DNA from: an uncultured Faecalibacterium sp.
GTDB lineage: Bacteria > Bacillota > Clostridia > Oscillospirales > Ruminococcaceae
Length of the DNA: 20,242 nucleotides
Direction of reading: 5' to 3'
NCBI GenBank assembly: GCA_934540955.1
Contig: CAKTCY010000041.1
Coordinates: 1 to 20,242, forward strand
Numbering within the stretch: position 1 is the stretch's first letter; every line of letters begins with the position of its first letter. The notes beneath the pieces were generated by a model that worked only from the letters and a program-made list of their open reading frames with translations, did not search any database and was not told the DNA's origin. Of this stretch, positions 1 to 6,473 are shown piece by piece. Both the position numbers and the translations under genes were made by a program.

Positions 1-540
1 CAGACCGACAAGACCCGCACTGGCTACGATGCTGCCCACCGGCAGGCCGGTCTCCTGTGCCATGGTCATAACGCCCAGCACCACGATGAAAACTTTGTAC
101 AGCTTGTTCAGCAGAGTGGTCAGGGTGCGGTTGGTGCGCACCTCCTCGCCGCAGTTTGCCAGCATCAGGTCGGTGAGATCGGCGGCGGCGTACAGCCCCT
201 GACACACAAAATAGGTGGCGGCAAGCTCAAAGCCCATGAGCAGAAGCTTGCTCACGCCGCTGATCGCCCACGGCAGGCTGGCAGCTGCGGCGTAGATGAA
301 CGCTGCAAGCGTGAGCCGCTGCAGCGGCACGGCAAAGCTGCGCAGCAAAATGGGCGTACCGGCCAGCCGCCAGCTGCGGCGCAGCAGGGCAGGGAACACC
401 CGACGGGACAAAAGCTGCCGCGCCAGCCAGCCCAGCAGAAGCAGCAGCGCCGCGCATACCACGCGGGCGGCAAAGGCTGCCCAGCCCTCCAGCAGCAGCG
501 AGCCAAGCTCGAAGCCAAGGTTACGGATCGAGAAAATCAT
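1..540 (-). CDS. MscS-family mechanosensitive ion channel, N-terminal part (runs off the window)
   Basis: The reading frame opens with ATG at 540 and stays open for 180 codons to the window edge, so the C-terminal part is missing. The visible part has an N-terminal hydrophobic segment (about residues 19-42), further membrane segments at about 75-90 and 98-117, and one at about 145-180. The latter reads LNKLYKVFIVVLGVMTMAQ and then GLPVGSIVASAGLVGL. That matches the pore-lining TM3 region of MscS channels, with small Gly/Ala residues after a conserved Leu-Pro-Val. MscS channels release solutes during hypo-osmotic shock from the inner membrane. An AGGAGG site (547-552) lies 6 bases upstream of ATG. 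The call rests on the TM3 pattern; the cytoplasmic beta domain cannot be checked here. Confidence 0.8.
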   Translation of the reverse strand, partial: MIFSIRNLGFELGSLLLEGWAAFAARVVCAALLLLLGWLARQLLSRRVFPALLRRSWRLAGTPILLRSFAVPLQRLTLAAFIYAAAASLPWAISGVSKLLLMGFELAATYFVCQGLYAAADLTDLMLANCGEEVRTNRTLTTLLNKLYKVFIVVLGVMTMAQETGLPVGSIVASAGLVGL

Positions 541-574
541 GGAAAACCTCCTGTGTTTTTTCACAACGCATATT

Positions 575-603
575 ATGATAGCATACTCTGCCGCCCGGGG
601 CAA
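575..603 (-). promoter_or_regulatory. Likely sigma-A promoter of the MscS-family gene
   Basis: On the minus strand TTGCCC (598-603) and TATCAT (575-580) are separated by 17 bases. They lie about 35 bases upstream of the MscS start codon. The call rests on consensus match only. Confidence 0.45.
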
Positions 604-662
604 GGAAAGAAAGGTGAAAACGCACTTTGATAAAAAATGCGCAAACTTTTTGGAAAGAGGGC

Positions 663-691
663 TTGACAGCACCGCCCCGCTGCGCTATACT
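663..691 (+). promoter_or_regulatory. Sigma-A promoter of the FMN riboswitch/ribU unit
   Basis: A perfect -35 box TTGACA (663-668) and TATACT (686-691) are separated by 17 bases. The start of transcription would fall near 698, just before the riboswitch. Confidence 0.85.
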
Positions 692-702
692 CTTGGTCAG
701 AA

Positions 703-822
703 AGTTCGTTTCAGGGCGGGGTGCAATTCCCCACTGGCGGTAAAGTCCGCGACCACCCGCAAGGGTGCTGACCCGGTGCAACTCCGGGACCAACGGTATA
801 GTCCGGATGCAAGAAACGGCAG
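703..822 (+). promoter_or_regulatory. FMN riboswitch (RFN element)
   Basis: The sequence carries the conserved RFN blocks in order: GGGCGGGGTGCAATTCCCC at 714-732, then GGCGGTAAAGTCCGCGA, then CCGGTGCAACTCCGGG, then ACGGTATAGTCCGGATG. The closing helix P1 is visible as CGTTTC (707-712) pairing with GAAACG (813-818). FMN binding to this class usually represses riboflavin synthesis or uptake genes by transcription termination. A strong terminator follows at 838-877 and ribU comes next, which fits that mechanism exactly. Confidence 0.97.
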
Positions 823-837
823 GCAAATTGCGTCTGT

Positions 838-877
838 GCGCCCTGTTGCAGTTTTTGGTTGCAGCAGGGCGCTTTTT
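838..877 (+). terminator. Riboswitch-controlled intrinsic terminator upstream of ribU
   Basis: GCGCCCTGTTGCA (838-850) pairs with TGCAGCAGGGCGC (860-872) with one bulged position, followed by TTTTT. It sits between the RFN aptamer and ribU, as expected for the expression platform of an FMN-off switch. Confidence 0.93.
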
Positions 878-963
878 GGTTTGTCTTTCCGGTTCGATCC
901 AGCGCGAAAAGGGCTTTCCGAACAAATTTGAACGGGGCGTACACCCCGGGGAGGACAACTACC

Positions 964-1563
964 ATGAAAAAGAATACCACCCACAACCTGACCGTTGCCG
1001 CCATGCTCAGCGCGGTCGCCTTTATCCTGATGTTCATCGAGTTCCCGCTGCCGATGCTCATCCCGTCCTTCGTCAAGATGGACTTCTCCGACCTGCCCGC
1101 CCTGCTGGGTGCCTTTGCACTGGGCCCGGTGTACGGCGTGGTCATCAGCTTTATGAAGAACCTGCTGCACATCATCATCAAGGGCACTTCCACCGCCTGC
1201 GTGGGCGAGCTGTGCAACTTTATGCTGGGTGCGGTGTTCTCCGCTGTGGCGGGCTTTGTCTACAAGCGCAGCAAGAGCCGCAAGACCGCTATTCTGGGCG
1301 CCATTGCCGGTGCAGCTGCCATGGCTGTGTTCAGTGTGCCCTCCAACTACTTCATCACCTACCCGGCCTATGTGCAGTTCTACCATATGCCGCTGGAAGC
1401 CATTCTGGGGATGTATCAGGCTATCCTGCCCTCTGCCGACAGCCTGATCAAGTGCCTTGTGATCTTCAATATGCCCTTCACGCTGGTCAAGGGTCTGCTG
1501 GACGCCGTGCTGTGCCTGCTGATCTATAAGCCCCTGTCTCCCATCCTGCACGGCCGCAAGTAA
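964..1563 (+). CDS. ribU: Riboflavin ECF transporter S component RibU
   Basis: A 199-residue, very hydrophobic protein with about six predicted membrane segments. The N-terminal region with MLSAVAFILMFIEFPLP, then the LGPVYGVVISFMKNLLHII stretch, is typical of energy-coupling-factor S components of the RibU family. These bind riboflavin and hand it to a shared EcfA/EcfA'/EcfT module encoded elsewhere. The start at 964 is set by GGGGAGG (948-954) nine bases upstream; longer in-frame starts would run through the riboswitch terminator. The FMN riboswitch directly upstream independently supports a riboflavin role. The gene is monocistronic and followed by a strong hairpin at 1649-1689. Confidence 0.95.
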   Translation: MKKNTTHNLTVAAMLSAVAFILMFIEFPLPMLIPSFVKMDFSDLPALLGAFALGPVYGVVISFMKNLLHIIIKGTSTACVGELCNFMLGAVFSAVAGFVYKRSKSRKTAILGAIAGAAAMAVFSVPSNYFITYPAYVQFYHMPLEAILGMYQAILPSADSLIKCLVIFNMPFTLVKGLLDAVLCLLIYKPLSPILHGRK

Positions 1564-1648
1564 GCTGCTGCCATGCAGAAAGAGAACGATTTTGAATGGC
1601 CGCCGCGTTCGCTCTGGCCATATTCAGCGGAAGAATAGTTTTATATTT

Positions 1649-1689
1649 GTGGTTCAGAAACGCCTGCGGGCGTTTCTGAACCACTTTTT
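1649..1689 (+). terminator. Intrinsic terminator after ribU (hairpin of first repeat unit)
   Basis: GTGGTTCAGAAACGCC (1649-1664), a TGCG loop and GGCGTTTCTGAACCAC (1669-1684) form a perfect 16-bp stem, followed by TTTTT. The loop with its C-G closing pair is a UNCG-type tetraloop in RNA. It is oriented to stop ribU transcription. Confidence 0.9.
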
Positions 1690-1744
1690 CACAAGAAGGG
1701 GCTGCGGCGGTTCAATGCTGTTTACGGATGCGACCTCTCCTGTG

Positions 1745-1785
1745 AAAAGAGAGAGCCGGAAAGTCCGCGGACTTTCCGGCTCTCT
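1745..1785 (-). terminator. Intrinsic terminator after the MATE gene (hairpin of second repeat unit)
   Basis: AGAGAGCCGGAAAGTC (1750-1765), loop CGCG, and its exact complement (1770-1785). Read on the minus strand it is followed by TTTCAC, placing it 60 bases downstream of the MATE stop. Confidence 0.8.
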
Positions 1786-1846
1786 GAATTTACAATGAAA
1801 TTCCTTATTCTATGCGCAGAGCAAAGCGGAGCGCATTCCAAATCGT

Positions 1847-3265
1847 TTACGCCAGCGCGCCTTTATCCAGCCATTTGCCACGCGCCATGCGCAGCAAAAA
1901 CAGGGCGCCGCGGGTGCAAAGCTCGGCGCACATGGCTGCCCATACGCCCACCAGCCCAAAGCGGGGAGCCAGCAGAACAGCCAAGGTCAGCCGCACGCCC
2001 CACATACTGACAAGGTTCAGCACAAAGCAGCCGGTGCTGTCGCCCGCGCCCTGCATGGAGCCGCTGGCTACGATGCTTGCCCCGAACATGGGCTCGGCAA
2101 AGGCTTCGATGCGCAGCACCCGCGCCCCCAGCGCAATGACGGCGGCGTCGGCGGTAAAGATGCCCATCAGCTGCGGGGCAAACACATACAGCCCCACGCC
2201 GGTAAGCGCCATGATGCCCATGCCCATGGCGGTGCACAGCCACGCAAAGCGCTTGGCCATGTCCCGGCGGTTTGCGCCCACAGCCTGTCCCACCAGCGCA
2301 AGGGCGGCGTCCTGAATGCCGTAGCCCGCCATGTAGCACAGGCTCTCGGCGCTGACGCCCAGACTGTTGGCGGCAATGGCGGTGGTGCCCAGCCCGGACA
2401 CGATGCGCACCAGCAGCACCTGTGCCGAGGACAGGGCGGCGCGCTCTGCCGCCAGCGGTGCGCCCACCTTCCACACGTTGTGCAGGCAGGCGCGGGTAAT
2501 GCGCCACGAGCCGGGTTTGCGGATGCACAGCGGGCCGTCCCGCAGCAGCAGAACGCCCAGCGCCAGCGTACCGCCCACGGCGTTGGCAAGGGCTGTGCCC
2601 AGCGCCGCGCCCGGCACGCCCCAGCCCAGACCCCAGACCGTGAGGTTCTGGCCGAACACTGTCATTTCCCGGGTGGGGTTGATGAGGAAAAAGTTGAAGA
2701 TGATGTCCAGCACGCAGGTGAACACGCTGATCAGGCCGGGGGTCAGGGCATCGCCGGTGGAGCGCAGCATGGCGGCATAGGTGCCCATAGCCATGACAAA
2801 GGGCAGGGAAGCCGACCATATTGCAAAATAGGCCGAAGCATTTGCCTGCAGTGCCGTGTCTGCGCCCAGCCACCCGGGCAGAAACCGGCTGATGCCCACG
2901 CCGAAAGCTGCTGCGGCAAGCCCCACCGCTAAATTGAACAGCATGGACTGCCGCAGCACGCCCCGGGCGTCCTGCTGGCGGTCTGCGCCCAAATACTGCG
3001 CCACCTGAATGGAAAACGCCATGCACAGCCCGGCCAGCATCCCGTGCAGCAGCCATGTGCTGGAGCTGACGATGCCAATGGAGGCTGTTGCGGCGGCGCC
3101 GATATGCCCCACCATGGCGGCATCGATGTACTCCATGGCGGTAACTACGATCTGCTGCAAAATGGAAGGGATGCTCAGCGTCAGCGCCACCTGTGCGGTG
3201 TGGCGCAGCGGCACCTGCTCGCCCTGCCGCATCCGGGCAGAGAGCTGCTCAAGGGTAATGGACAT
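1847..3265 (-). CDS. MATE family multidrug/Na+ (or H+) antiporter
   Basis: The 472-residue protein has about twelve membrane segments in two six-helix halves, the usual length of MATE exporters. The first half opens with LTLSIPSILQQIVVTAMEYIDAAMVGHIGAAATASIG, split here as IPSILQQIVVTAMEYID then AAMVGHIGAAA, the classic MATE helix 1-2 pattern. The second half repeats it around NSLGVSAESLCYMAGYGIQD. MATE proteins expel cationic drugs or metabolites using an ion gradient across the cytoplasmic membrane; the substrate here cannot be told. The start at 3265 is chosen because AGGAGG lies just upstream (3270-3275); the longer in-frame extension begins upstream of the promoter. The stop codon abuts the palindromic element at 1846. 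Confidence 0.93.
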   Translation of the reverse strand: MSITLEQLSARMRQGEQVPLRHTAQVALTLSIPSILQQIVVTAMEYIDAAMVGHIGAAATASIGIVSSSTWLLHGMLAGLCMAFSIQVAQYLGADRQQDARGVLRQSMLFNLAVGLAAAAFGVGISRFLPGWLGADTALQANASAYFAIWSASLPFVMAMGTYAAMLRSTGDALTPGLISVFTCVLDIIFNFFLINPTREMTVFGQNLTVWGLGWGVPGAALGTALANAVGGTLALGVLLLRDGPLCIRKPGSWRITRACLHNVWKVGAPLAAERAALSSAQVLLVRIVSGLGTTAIAANSLGVSAESLCYMAGYGIQDAALALVGQAVGANRRDMAKRFAWLCTAMGMGIMALTGVGLYVFAPQLMGIFTADAAVIALGARVLRIEAFAEPMFGASIVASGSMQGAGDSTGCFVLNLVSMWGVRLTLAVLLAPRFGLVGVWAAMCAELCTRGALFLLRMARGKWLDKGALA

Positions 3266-3307
3266 GGAACCTCCTGCGTTGCGGGTGAAAATACAGACTA
3301 ATATACT

Positions 3308-3336
3308 ATTATAAAGAGCAGCGGGAAAAAAGTCAA
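3308..3336 (-). promoter_or_regulatory. Sigma-A promoter of the MATE gene
   Basis: On the minus strand TTGACT (3331-3336), 17-base spacer, TATAAT (3308-3313). It is about 40 bases from the chosen MATE start and excludes longer start codons. Confidence 0.85.
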
Positions 3337-3361
3337 TCCGCAGCGAATTTTGCCGCCGGGA

Positions 3362-3390
3362 TTGATTTTTGGGCAAGGGCGTGATACACT
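3362..3390 (+). promoter_or_regulatory. Likely promoter of the MraY-like gene
   Basis: TTGATT (3362-3367) and TACACT (3385-3390) with 17-base spacing, 40 bases before the start codon. It is back to back with the MATE promoter. Confidence 0.6.
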
Positions 3391-3429
3391 CACAACGTAC
3401 TATACAGAAAGAAAGAGGAATGTTATCTT

Positions 3430-4383
3430 ATGATCCAAATGCTCACCTCTGTCATCGGGCAGCGGGGCGTGGATGCCATGGCATTTTTGCTGGCGTTTGC
3501 CCTGACCGCCCTGACGGATTCCATTTTCCGCGATAAACTGCCCCACGACCATGGCCGCGCTTTTGCGGTGAACGGCGAGCTTTCCAAGGGCAAGGCGCGC
3601 GGCTCCGGATTGATCTTTGTGCTGTGCATCGCGCTGGTGTCGCTGGCGTTTCTGCCCTTCACCACCGAGTATGTGGTGTATAATGTGCTGCTTATCGCTT
3701 CCATGCTCTCCGGCTATCTGGACGATGCCGCCGAGACCGCGTGGAACGAGTACAAAAAGGGCATCATTGATTTTGTCATTGCGGTGCTGGCGGGAGTGAC
3801 CTACCTGAACTTCAACGGCTGCGGGGTGCACTTTTTGCAGTGGAGCTTCACGCTGCCCTACGCGGTGTATCTGCTGCTCATCGTCATCCTGATCTGGGCA
3901 AGCATCAACGTGGTCAACTGCACCGACGGTGTGGACGGCCTTTCCGCCAGTCTGGCAGTGGTGACCATCGGCACCTACCTGCTGGCCTATAAGACCGAGT
4001 TGGGCACCTACGCCACCGCCGGTGTGGTGTTCATCGGTGCGCTGCTGGCCTACCTGTGGCTCAACGCCAAGCCCTCCAGCCTGCTGATGGGCGATGCCGG
4101 CAGCCGCGCTATGGGTTTTTTCATCGCCATGCTGTCCCTCAAGTGCGGCCACCCGTTCGCCTTCCTGCTGGCGGCTATCGTGTTCATCGCGGACGGCAGC
4201 TTGGGCATTTTGAAGATCAGCCTGAAGCGTTTTCTGCACATTTGGATCCTGAAAAACACCTTGACCCCCCTCCACGACCATGTGCGCAAGCGCAAGGGCT
4301 GGAGCGACGAGCAGGTGGTAGCCCGCTGGCTCATTATGCAGTGCGTGGCCTCGGCTCTGCTGCTGCTCCTTGTGCGGGGCTGA
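3430..4383 (+). CDS. MraY/WecA-family polyprenyl-phosphate sugar-phosphate transferase, probably MraY (divergent)
   Basis: A 317-residue protein with roughly ten membrane segments. Family motifs appear in order: Asp98-Asp99 (DDAAE), NCTDGVDGL at 163-171 (family NxxDGxDGL), GDAGS at 221-225, and a His-rich cytoplasmic loop LHDH at 281-284. Enzymes of this family transfer a sugar-phosphate from a UDP-sugar to undecaprenyl phosphate; MraY makes lipid I for peptidoglycan. Several MraY positions differ: DDxxK has Glu102 in place of Lys, the HHH motif has Asp283 in the middle, and the early GTPTMGG is replaced by GKARGSG. It stands alone, outside a dcw cluster. A WecA/TagO-like role is possible. 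The ATG has a weak AGAGGA site upstream. A terminator follows at 4411. Confidence 0.75.
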   Translation: MIQMLTSVIGQRGVDAMAFLLAFALTALTDSIFRDKLPHDHGRAFAVNGELSKGKARGSGLIFVLCIALVSLAFLPFTTEYVVYNVLLIASMLSGYLDDAAETAWNEYKKGIIDFVIAVLAGVTYLNFNGCGVHFLQWSFTLPYAVYLLLIVILIWASINVVNCTDGVDGLSASLAVVTIGTYLLAYKTELGTYATAGVVFIGALLAYLWLNAKPSSLLMGDAGSRAMGFFIAMLSLKCGHPFAFLLAAIVFIADGSLGILKISLKRFLHIWILKNTLTPLHDHVRKRKGWSDEQVVARWLIMQCVASALLLLLVRG

Positions 4384-4410
4384 GCAGCACACAATAAAAC
4401 CAAAGAGAAA

Positions 4411-4445
4411 CACCCTCAGACCGTTGCGCCTGAGGGTGCTTTTTT
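4411..4445 (+). terminator. Intrinsic terminator after the MraY-like gene (also usable from the other strand)
   Basis: CACCCTCAG (4411-4419) pairs with CTGAGGGTG (4430-4438), followed by CTTTTTT. On the minus strand the same stem follows the DUF559 gene, with a weaker TTCTCTTT tail. Confidence 0.85.
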
Positions 4446-4446
4446 G

Positions 4447-4824
4447 TTATTGGGGAGTAGAAAGCTGCGCTGCACGTTCACGGACGGCTAAGTCGATTGC
4501 CGTGCAAACGCCCTGAAAATTGCGCTCGACCTCCAAGTTCGAAAAGCGCAGGACTTTTACGCCATACTGTTCCAGAACAGCCGCGCGCTCTTTATCGTAG
4601 ATAAGCCCCTGCTCCTCGTAGTGCTGAGAACCGTCCAGCTCTACCACCAGTCTGGCGGCATGGCAGTAGAAGTCGGCGATAAAACTGCTGATGGGCTTTT
4701 GCCGTTTAAAGCGAATGGGATAATCCTTTAAATAGTCATACCAGAGATGGTTTTCCTGCTTTGTTGCTTTTTTTCGCAATTCTCTGGCACGGGGAGTCAG
4801 TTTTTCTTGATACGGTAATGGCAT
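4447..4824 (-). CDS. DUF559-family endonuclease-like protein
   Basis: A 125-residue protein with the DUF559 signature: Arg/Lys-rich N-terminus, then WYDYLKDYPIRFKRQKPI, then FIADFYCHAARLVVELDG followed by SQHYE. The family belongs to the Vsr-like/PD-(D/E)XK fold group, and Asp in IADFY plus Glu and Asp in VELDG are the probable metal ligands; the cellular role of stand-alone members is not known. A longer in-frame start at 4998 would translate through a palindromic repeat, and ATG 4824 has AAGGAG (4832-4837) seven bases upstream, so I use 4824. Codons are more AT-rich than those of the neighbours, which hints at acquisition by transfer. No promoter is evident; it may be read through from folD. 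Confidence 0.85.
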   Translation of the reverse strand: MPLPYQEKLTPRARELRKKATKQENHLWYDYLKDYPIRFKRQKPISSFIADFYCHAARLVVELDGSQHYEEQGLIYDKERAAVLEQYGVKVLRFSNLEVERNFQGVCTAIDLAVRERAAQLSTPQ

Positions 4825-4841
4825 GATGATGCTCCTTAATA

Positions 4842-4969
4842 CCCCCTCAGGCGCTAACGCGCCAGCTCCCCCAAGGGGACGCCTTATGGAGGTACCGCAA
4901 AGTTTCCGGTCAGTGCGAAAAGCCGTCCCCTTGGGGAAGGTGTCACGGCGCAGCCGTGACGGAAGGGGT
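4842..4969. repeat. Palindromic dispersed-type repeat with inverted arms
   Basis: The left arm (4842-4881) and right arm (4924-4969) are inverted copies. Both begin CCCCT at the outer edge and end with CCCCAAGGGGACG inward. Between these, each arm has its own small hairpin: GGCGC-TAAC-GCGCC on the left and GTCACGGC-TGC-GCCGTGAC (minus-strand reading) on the right. From memory, similar CCCCT...GGGGGAGG repeats are common between genes in gut Clostridia. The right arm overlaps the 3' end of folD, and the left arm ends just before the DUF559 ribosome binding site. Confidence 0.8.
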
Positions 4970-5815
4970 AATTCCTTTGCCCGCCGCCTGCACCACATGG
5001 CCTACCAGCACCGAGGTGGTCACGGTGCCCACGCCGCCGGGCACGGGGGTGATGGCGTCCACCACCGGCTCTGCGGCGACAAACTGCACGTCACCGCAAA
5101 GCTTGCCCTCCTCGTTCACATGGATGCCCACGTCCACGACCGTCTGGCCTGCCCGCAGGCAGTCTGCGCCCACAGCGCCCATTTTGCCCATGGCCACCAC
5201 CACGATGTCGGCCTGTTTACACACCTCCGGCAGGTTCCGGGTGCGGGAGTTGCACAGGGTGACGGTGGCGTTCTCCCGGTCCAGCATCATGGCGGCGGGC
5301 TTGCCCACCACAAGGCTGCGCCCCACCACCACGGCACGCTTGCCGGAAAGGGGAACGTTGTAATACTTCAAGATCTCCATGCAGGCCTGCGCGGTGCAGG
5401 GAGCATAGCCCAGATCGGTGTTGGTGAACACCCCGGCCAGCGAACCGTCCGTAATGCCGTCGATGTCCTTTTCCGGGCGCAGGGCGGCGCGGACGGTGCG
5501 GTCATCGAACTGCTTGGGCAGCGGGCGGAACAAAAGACAGCCGTGGATGCCGTCATTGGTGTTCACCTCGTTCAATACCCGGAGCAGCTGCTCCTGTGTG
5601 GCGTCGGCGGGCAGCACGAACTGCCGGACGGCGACGCCCACCTTGCCGCAGCGGGTCATCACGCCCCGCTCGTAGGAGAGGTCGTCCTCCCGCTCGCCCA
5701 CCCGCACCACGGCCAGCGTGGGGGTGATGCCCTTGGCTTTCAGCTGCTCGCAGAGCGCCGCATTGCGCTCGTTCATGGCGGCCACTACCGGCGCGCCTTT
5801 TAAAATCGTTGCCAT
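4943..5815 (-). CDS. folD: FolD-type methylene-THF dehydrogenase, probably lacking cyclohydrolase activity
   Basis: A 290-residue protein, close to the FolD norm. Recognisable motifs are HGCLLFRPLP (91-100), PEKDIDGI (114-121), the Rossmann motif GRSLVVGKP, and PVPGGVGTVT near the C-terminus. FolD oxidises 5,10-methylene-THF to methenyl-THF with NAD(P) and normally also hydrolyses it to 10-formyl-THF. Here the catalytic Lys four residues after the conserved Tyr (Tyr48) is Val52, and the Gln of the VQLPLP motif is Phe96, while the conserved Asp119 remains. By family knowledge this should spare the dehydrogenase and remove the cyclohydrolase. The upstream gene fchA, 22 bases away, could supply that step. 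The start at 5815 has GAGGG seven bases upstream; the longer frame overlaps fchA. The last eight residues and the stop lie in a palindromic repeat. Confidence 0.93.
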   Translation of the reverse strand: MATILKGAPVVAAMNERNAALCEQLKAKGITPTLAVVRVGEREDDLSYERGVMTRCGKVGVAVRQFVLPADATQEQLLRVLNEVNTNDGIHGCLLFRPLPKQFDDRTVRAALRPEKDIDGITDGSLAGVFTNTDLGYAPCTAQACMEILKYYNVPLSGKRAVVVGRSLVVGKPAAMMLDRENATVTLCNSRTRNLPEVCKQADIVVVAMGKMGAVGADCLRAGQTVVDVGIHVNEEGKLCGDVQFVAAEPVVDAITPVPGGVGTVTTSVLVGHVVQAAGKGITPSVTAAP

Positions 5816-5837
5816 ATACTTTCCCTCATTTATGATA

Positions 5838-6473
5838 TTATTTATTGCGAAGTTTCCCGCTGACGGCGGTGAATATTTCGTCTGCCCGGGGCACAAACTC
5901 TGCCAGCAATGCGTCTGCCCGGGCGTCCAGTGCCGCGGCGCGGGCGCGATCTGCCATCAGCTTAGTGTTGATGAACACATTCAGGCTTGCGGCCTGCAAG
6001 GCAGCCTTGCACAGCACGGCGGCGCAGCCCGCGTCCGACACCGCCAGCACGCTGCCTTTGGCGGCGTACTGCTCAGCCAGCGCGATGCCCTCGGCGCACT
6101 TTTCCATAATTTGCAGCGGCACGGCGCTTGCACCGTCCAGCGCGGCTTCCAGCACAGCGGCCTTGTGCGCCGCCTGCTCCGGGGTGTCCTTGGGCAGACC
6201 GTAGGCCGCAGCCAGCGGCGCAAAGGCGTCGGCATCGGCCTGTACCAGCGCCTCCAGCTCCAGCCGCAGGGCACTGGCCCGGGCGTTCAGCGCCTGAATG
6301 TCCGCTTCCACGGCGGCGTACTTCTTTTTGCCGGTGGTCAGGCAGCCCACCATGTTGCCCAGCGCCACACCGGCAGCGCCTACCAGCGCGGCCGTGCCGC
6401 CGCCGCCCGGTGTGGGCGCTTTGCTGGAAAGCTGTGCCAGAAACTGGGTGCAGCTCAAATCGATCATTTCCAT
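5838..6473 (-). CDS. fchA: Cyclodeaminase/cyclohydrolase family protein (FchA, methenyl-THF cyclohydrolase)
   Basis: A 211-residue, all-helical protein of the FTCD-C/FchA family. The N-terminal signature LSSKAPTPGGGGTAALVGA followed by LGNMVGCLTTGKKKY is the most conserved part of the family, holding the folate-binding Gly-rich turn. The family includes formimino-THF cyclodeaminase and the 5,10-methenyl-THF cyclohydrolase of clostridial one-carbon pathways. With FolD downstream and a formyl-THF cyclo-ligase upstream, cyclohydrolase is the likelier function. ATG 6473 is preceded by AGAGGGG at nine bases; its start overlaps the end of the cyclo-ligase gene by 10 bases, indicating translational coupling. 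A second in-frame ATG (6467) would give an ATGA overlap but is too far from the ribosome binding site. Confidence 0.9.
   Translation of the reverse strand: MEMIDLSCTQFLAQLSSKAPTPGGGGTAALVGAAGVALGNMVGCLTTGKKKYAAVEADIQALNARASALRLELEALVQADADAFAPLAAAYGLPKDTPEQAAHKAAVLEAALDGASAVPLQIMEKCAEGIALAEQYAAKGSVLAVSDAGCAAVLCKAALQAASLNVFINTKLMADRARAAALDARADALLAEFVPRADEIFTAVSGKLRNK

Larger units (their letters stand above)
1586..1846. repeat. Palindromic intergenic element, two units facing each other
   Basis: Ends are ACGATTTTGAATGGCCGCCG at 1586 onward and, on the other strand, ACGATTTGGAATGCGCTCCG reading back from 1846; 17 of 22 end bases match. Each unit then has a 16-bp perfect hairpin (1649-1684 and 1750-1785) followed by a T-rich TTTCAC block, the two reading toward each other. 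A related unit lies at 14705-14836; the first unit shares GGCCATATTCAGCGGAA (1616-1632) with it. The element fills the gap between convergent ribU and the MATE gene and ends at the base before the MATE stop codon. Confidence 0.8.

Noticed and set aside
296..931. Plus-strand open frame running through the MscS gene start, the ribU promoter and the riboswitch
   Set aside because: It overlaps a clear RNA regulatory element and an opposite-strand gene with a ribosome binding site; the composition is shadow-like.
3400..4413. Minus-strand open frame opposite the MraY-like gene
   Set aside because: It mirrors the plus-strand codons, has no family resemblance and has low-complexity His/Gln content; the plus-strand gene has motifs and a promoter.
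4825..4998. N-terminal extension of the DUF559 protein to 4998
   Set aside because: The extra residues are encoded by the palindromic repeat and overlap folD; a good ribosome binding site precedes ATG 4824.
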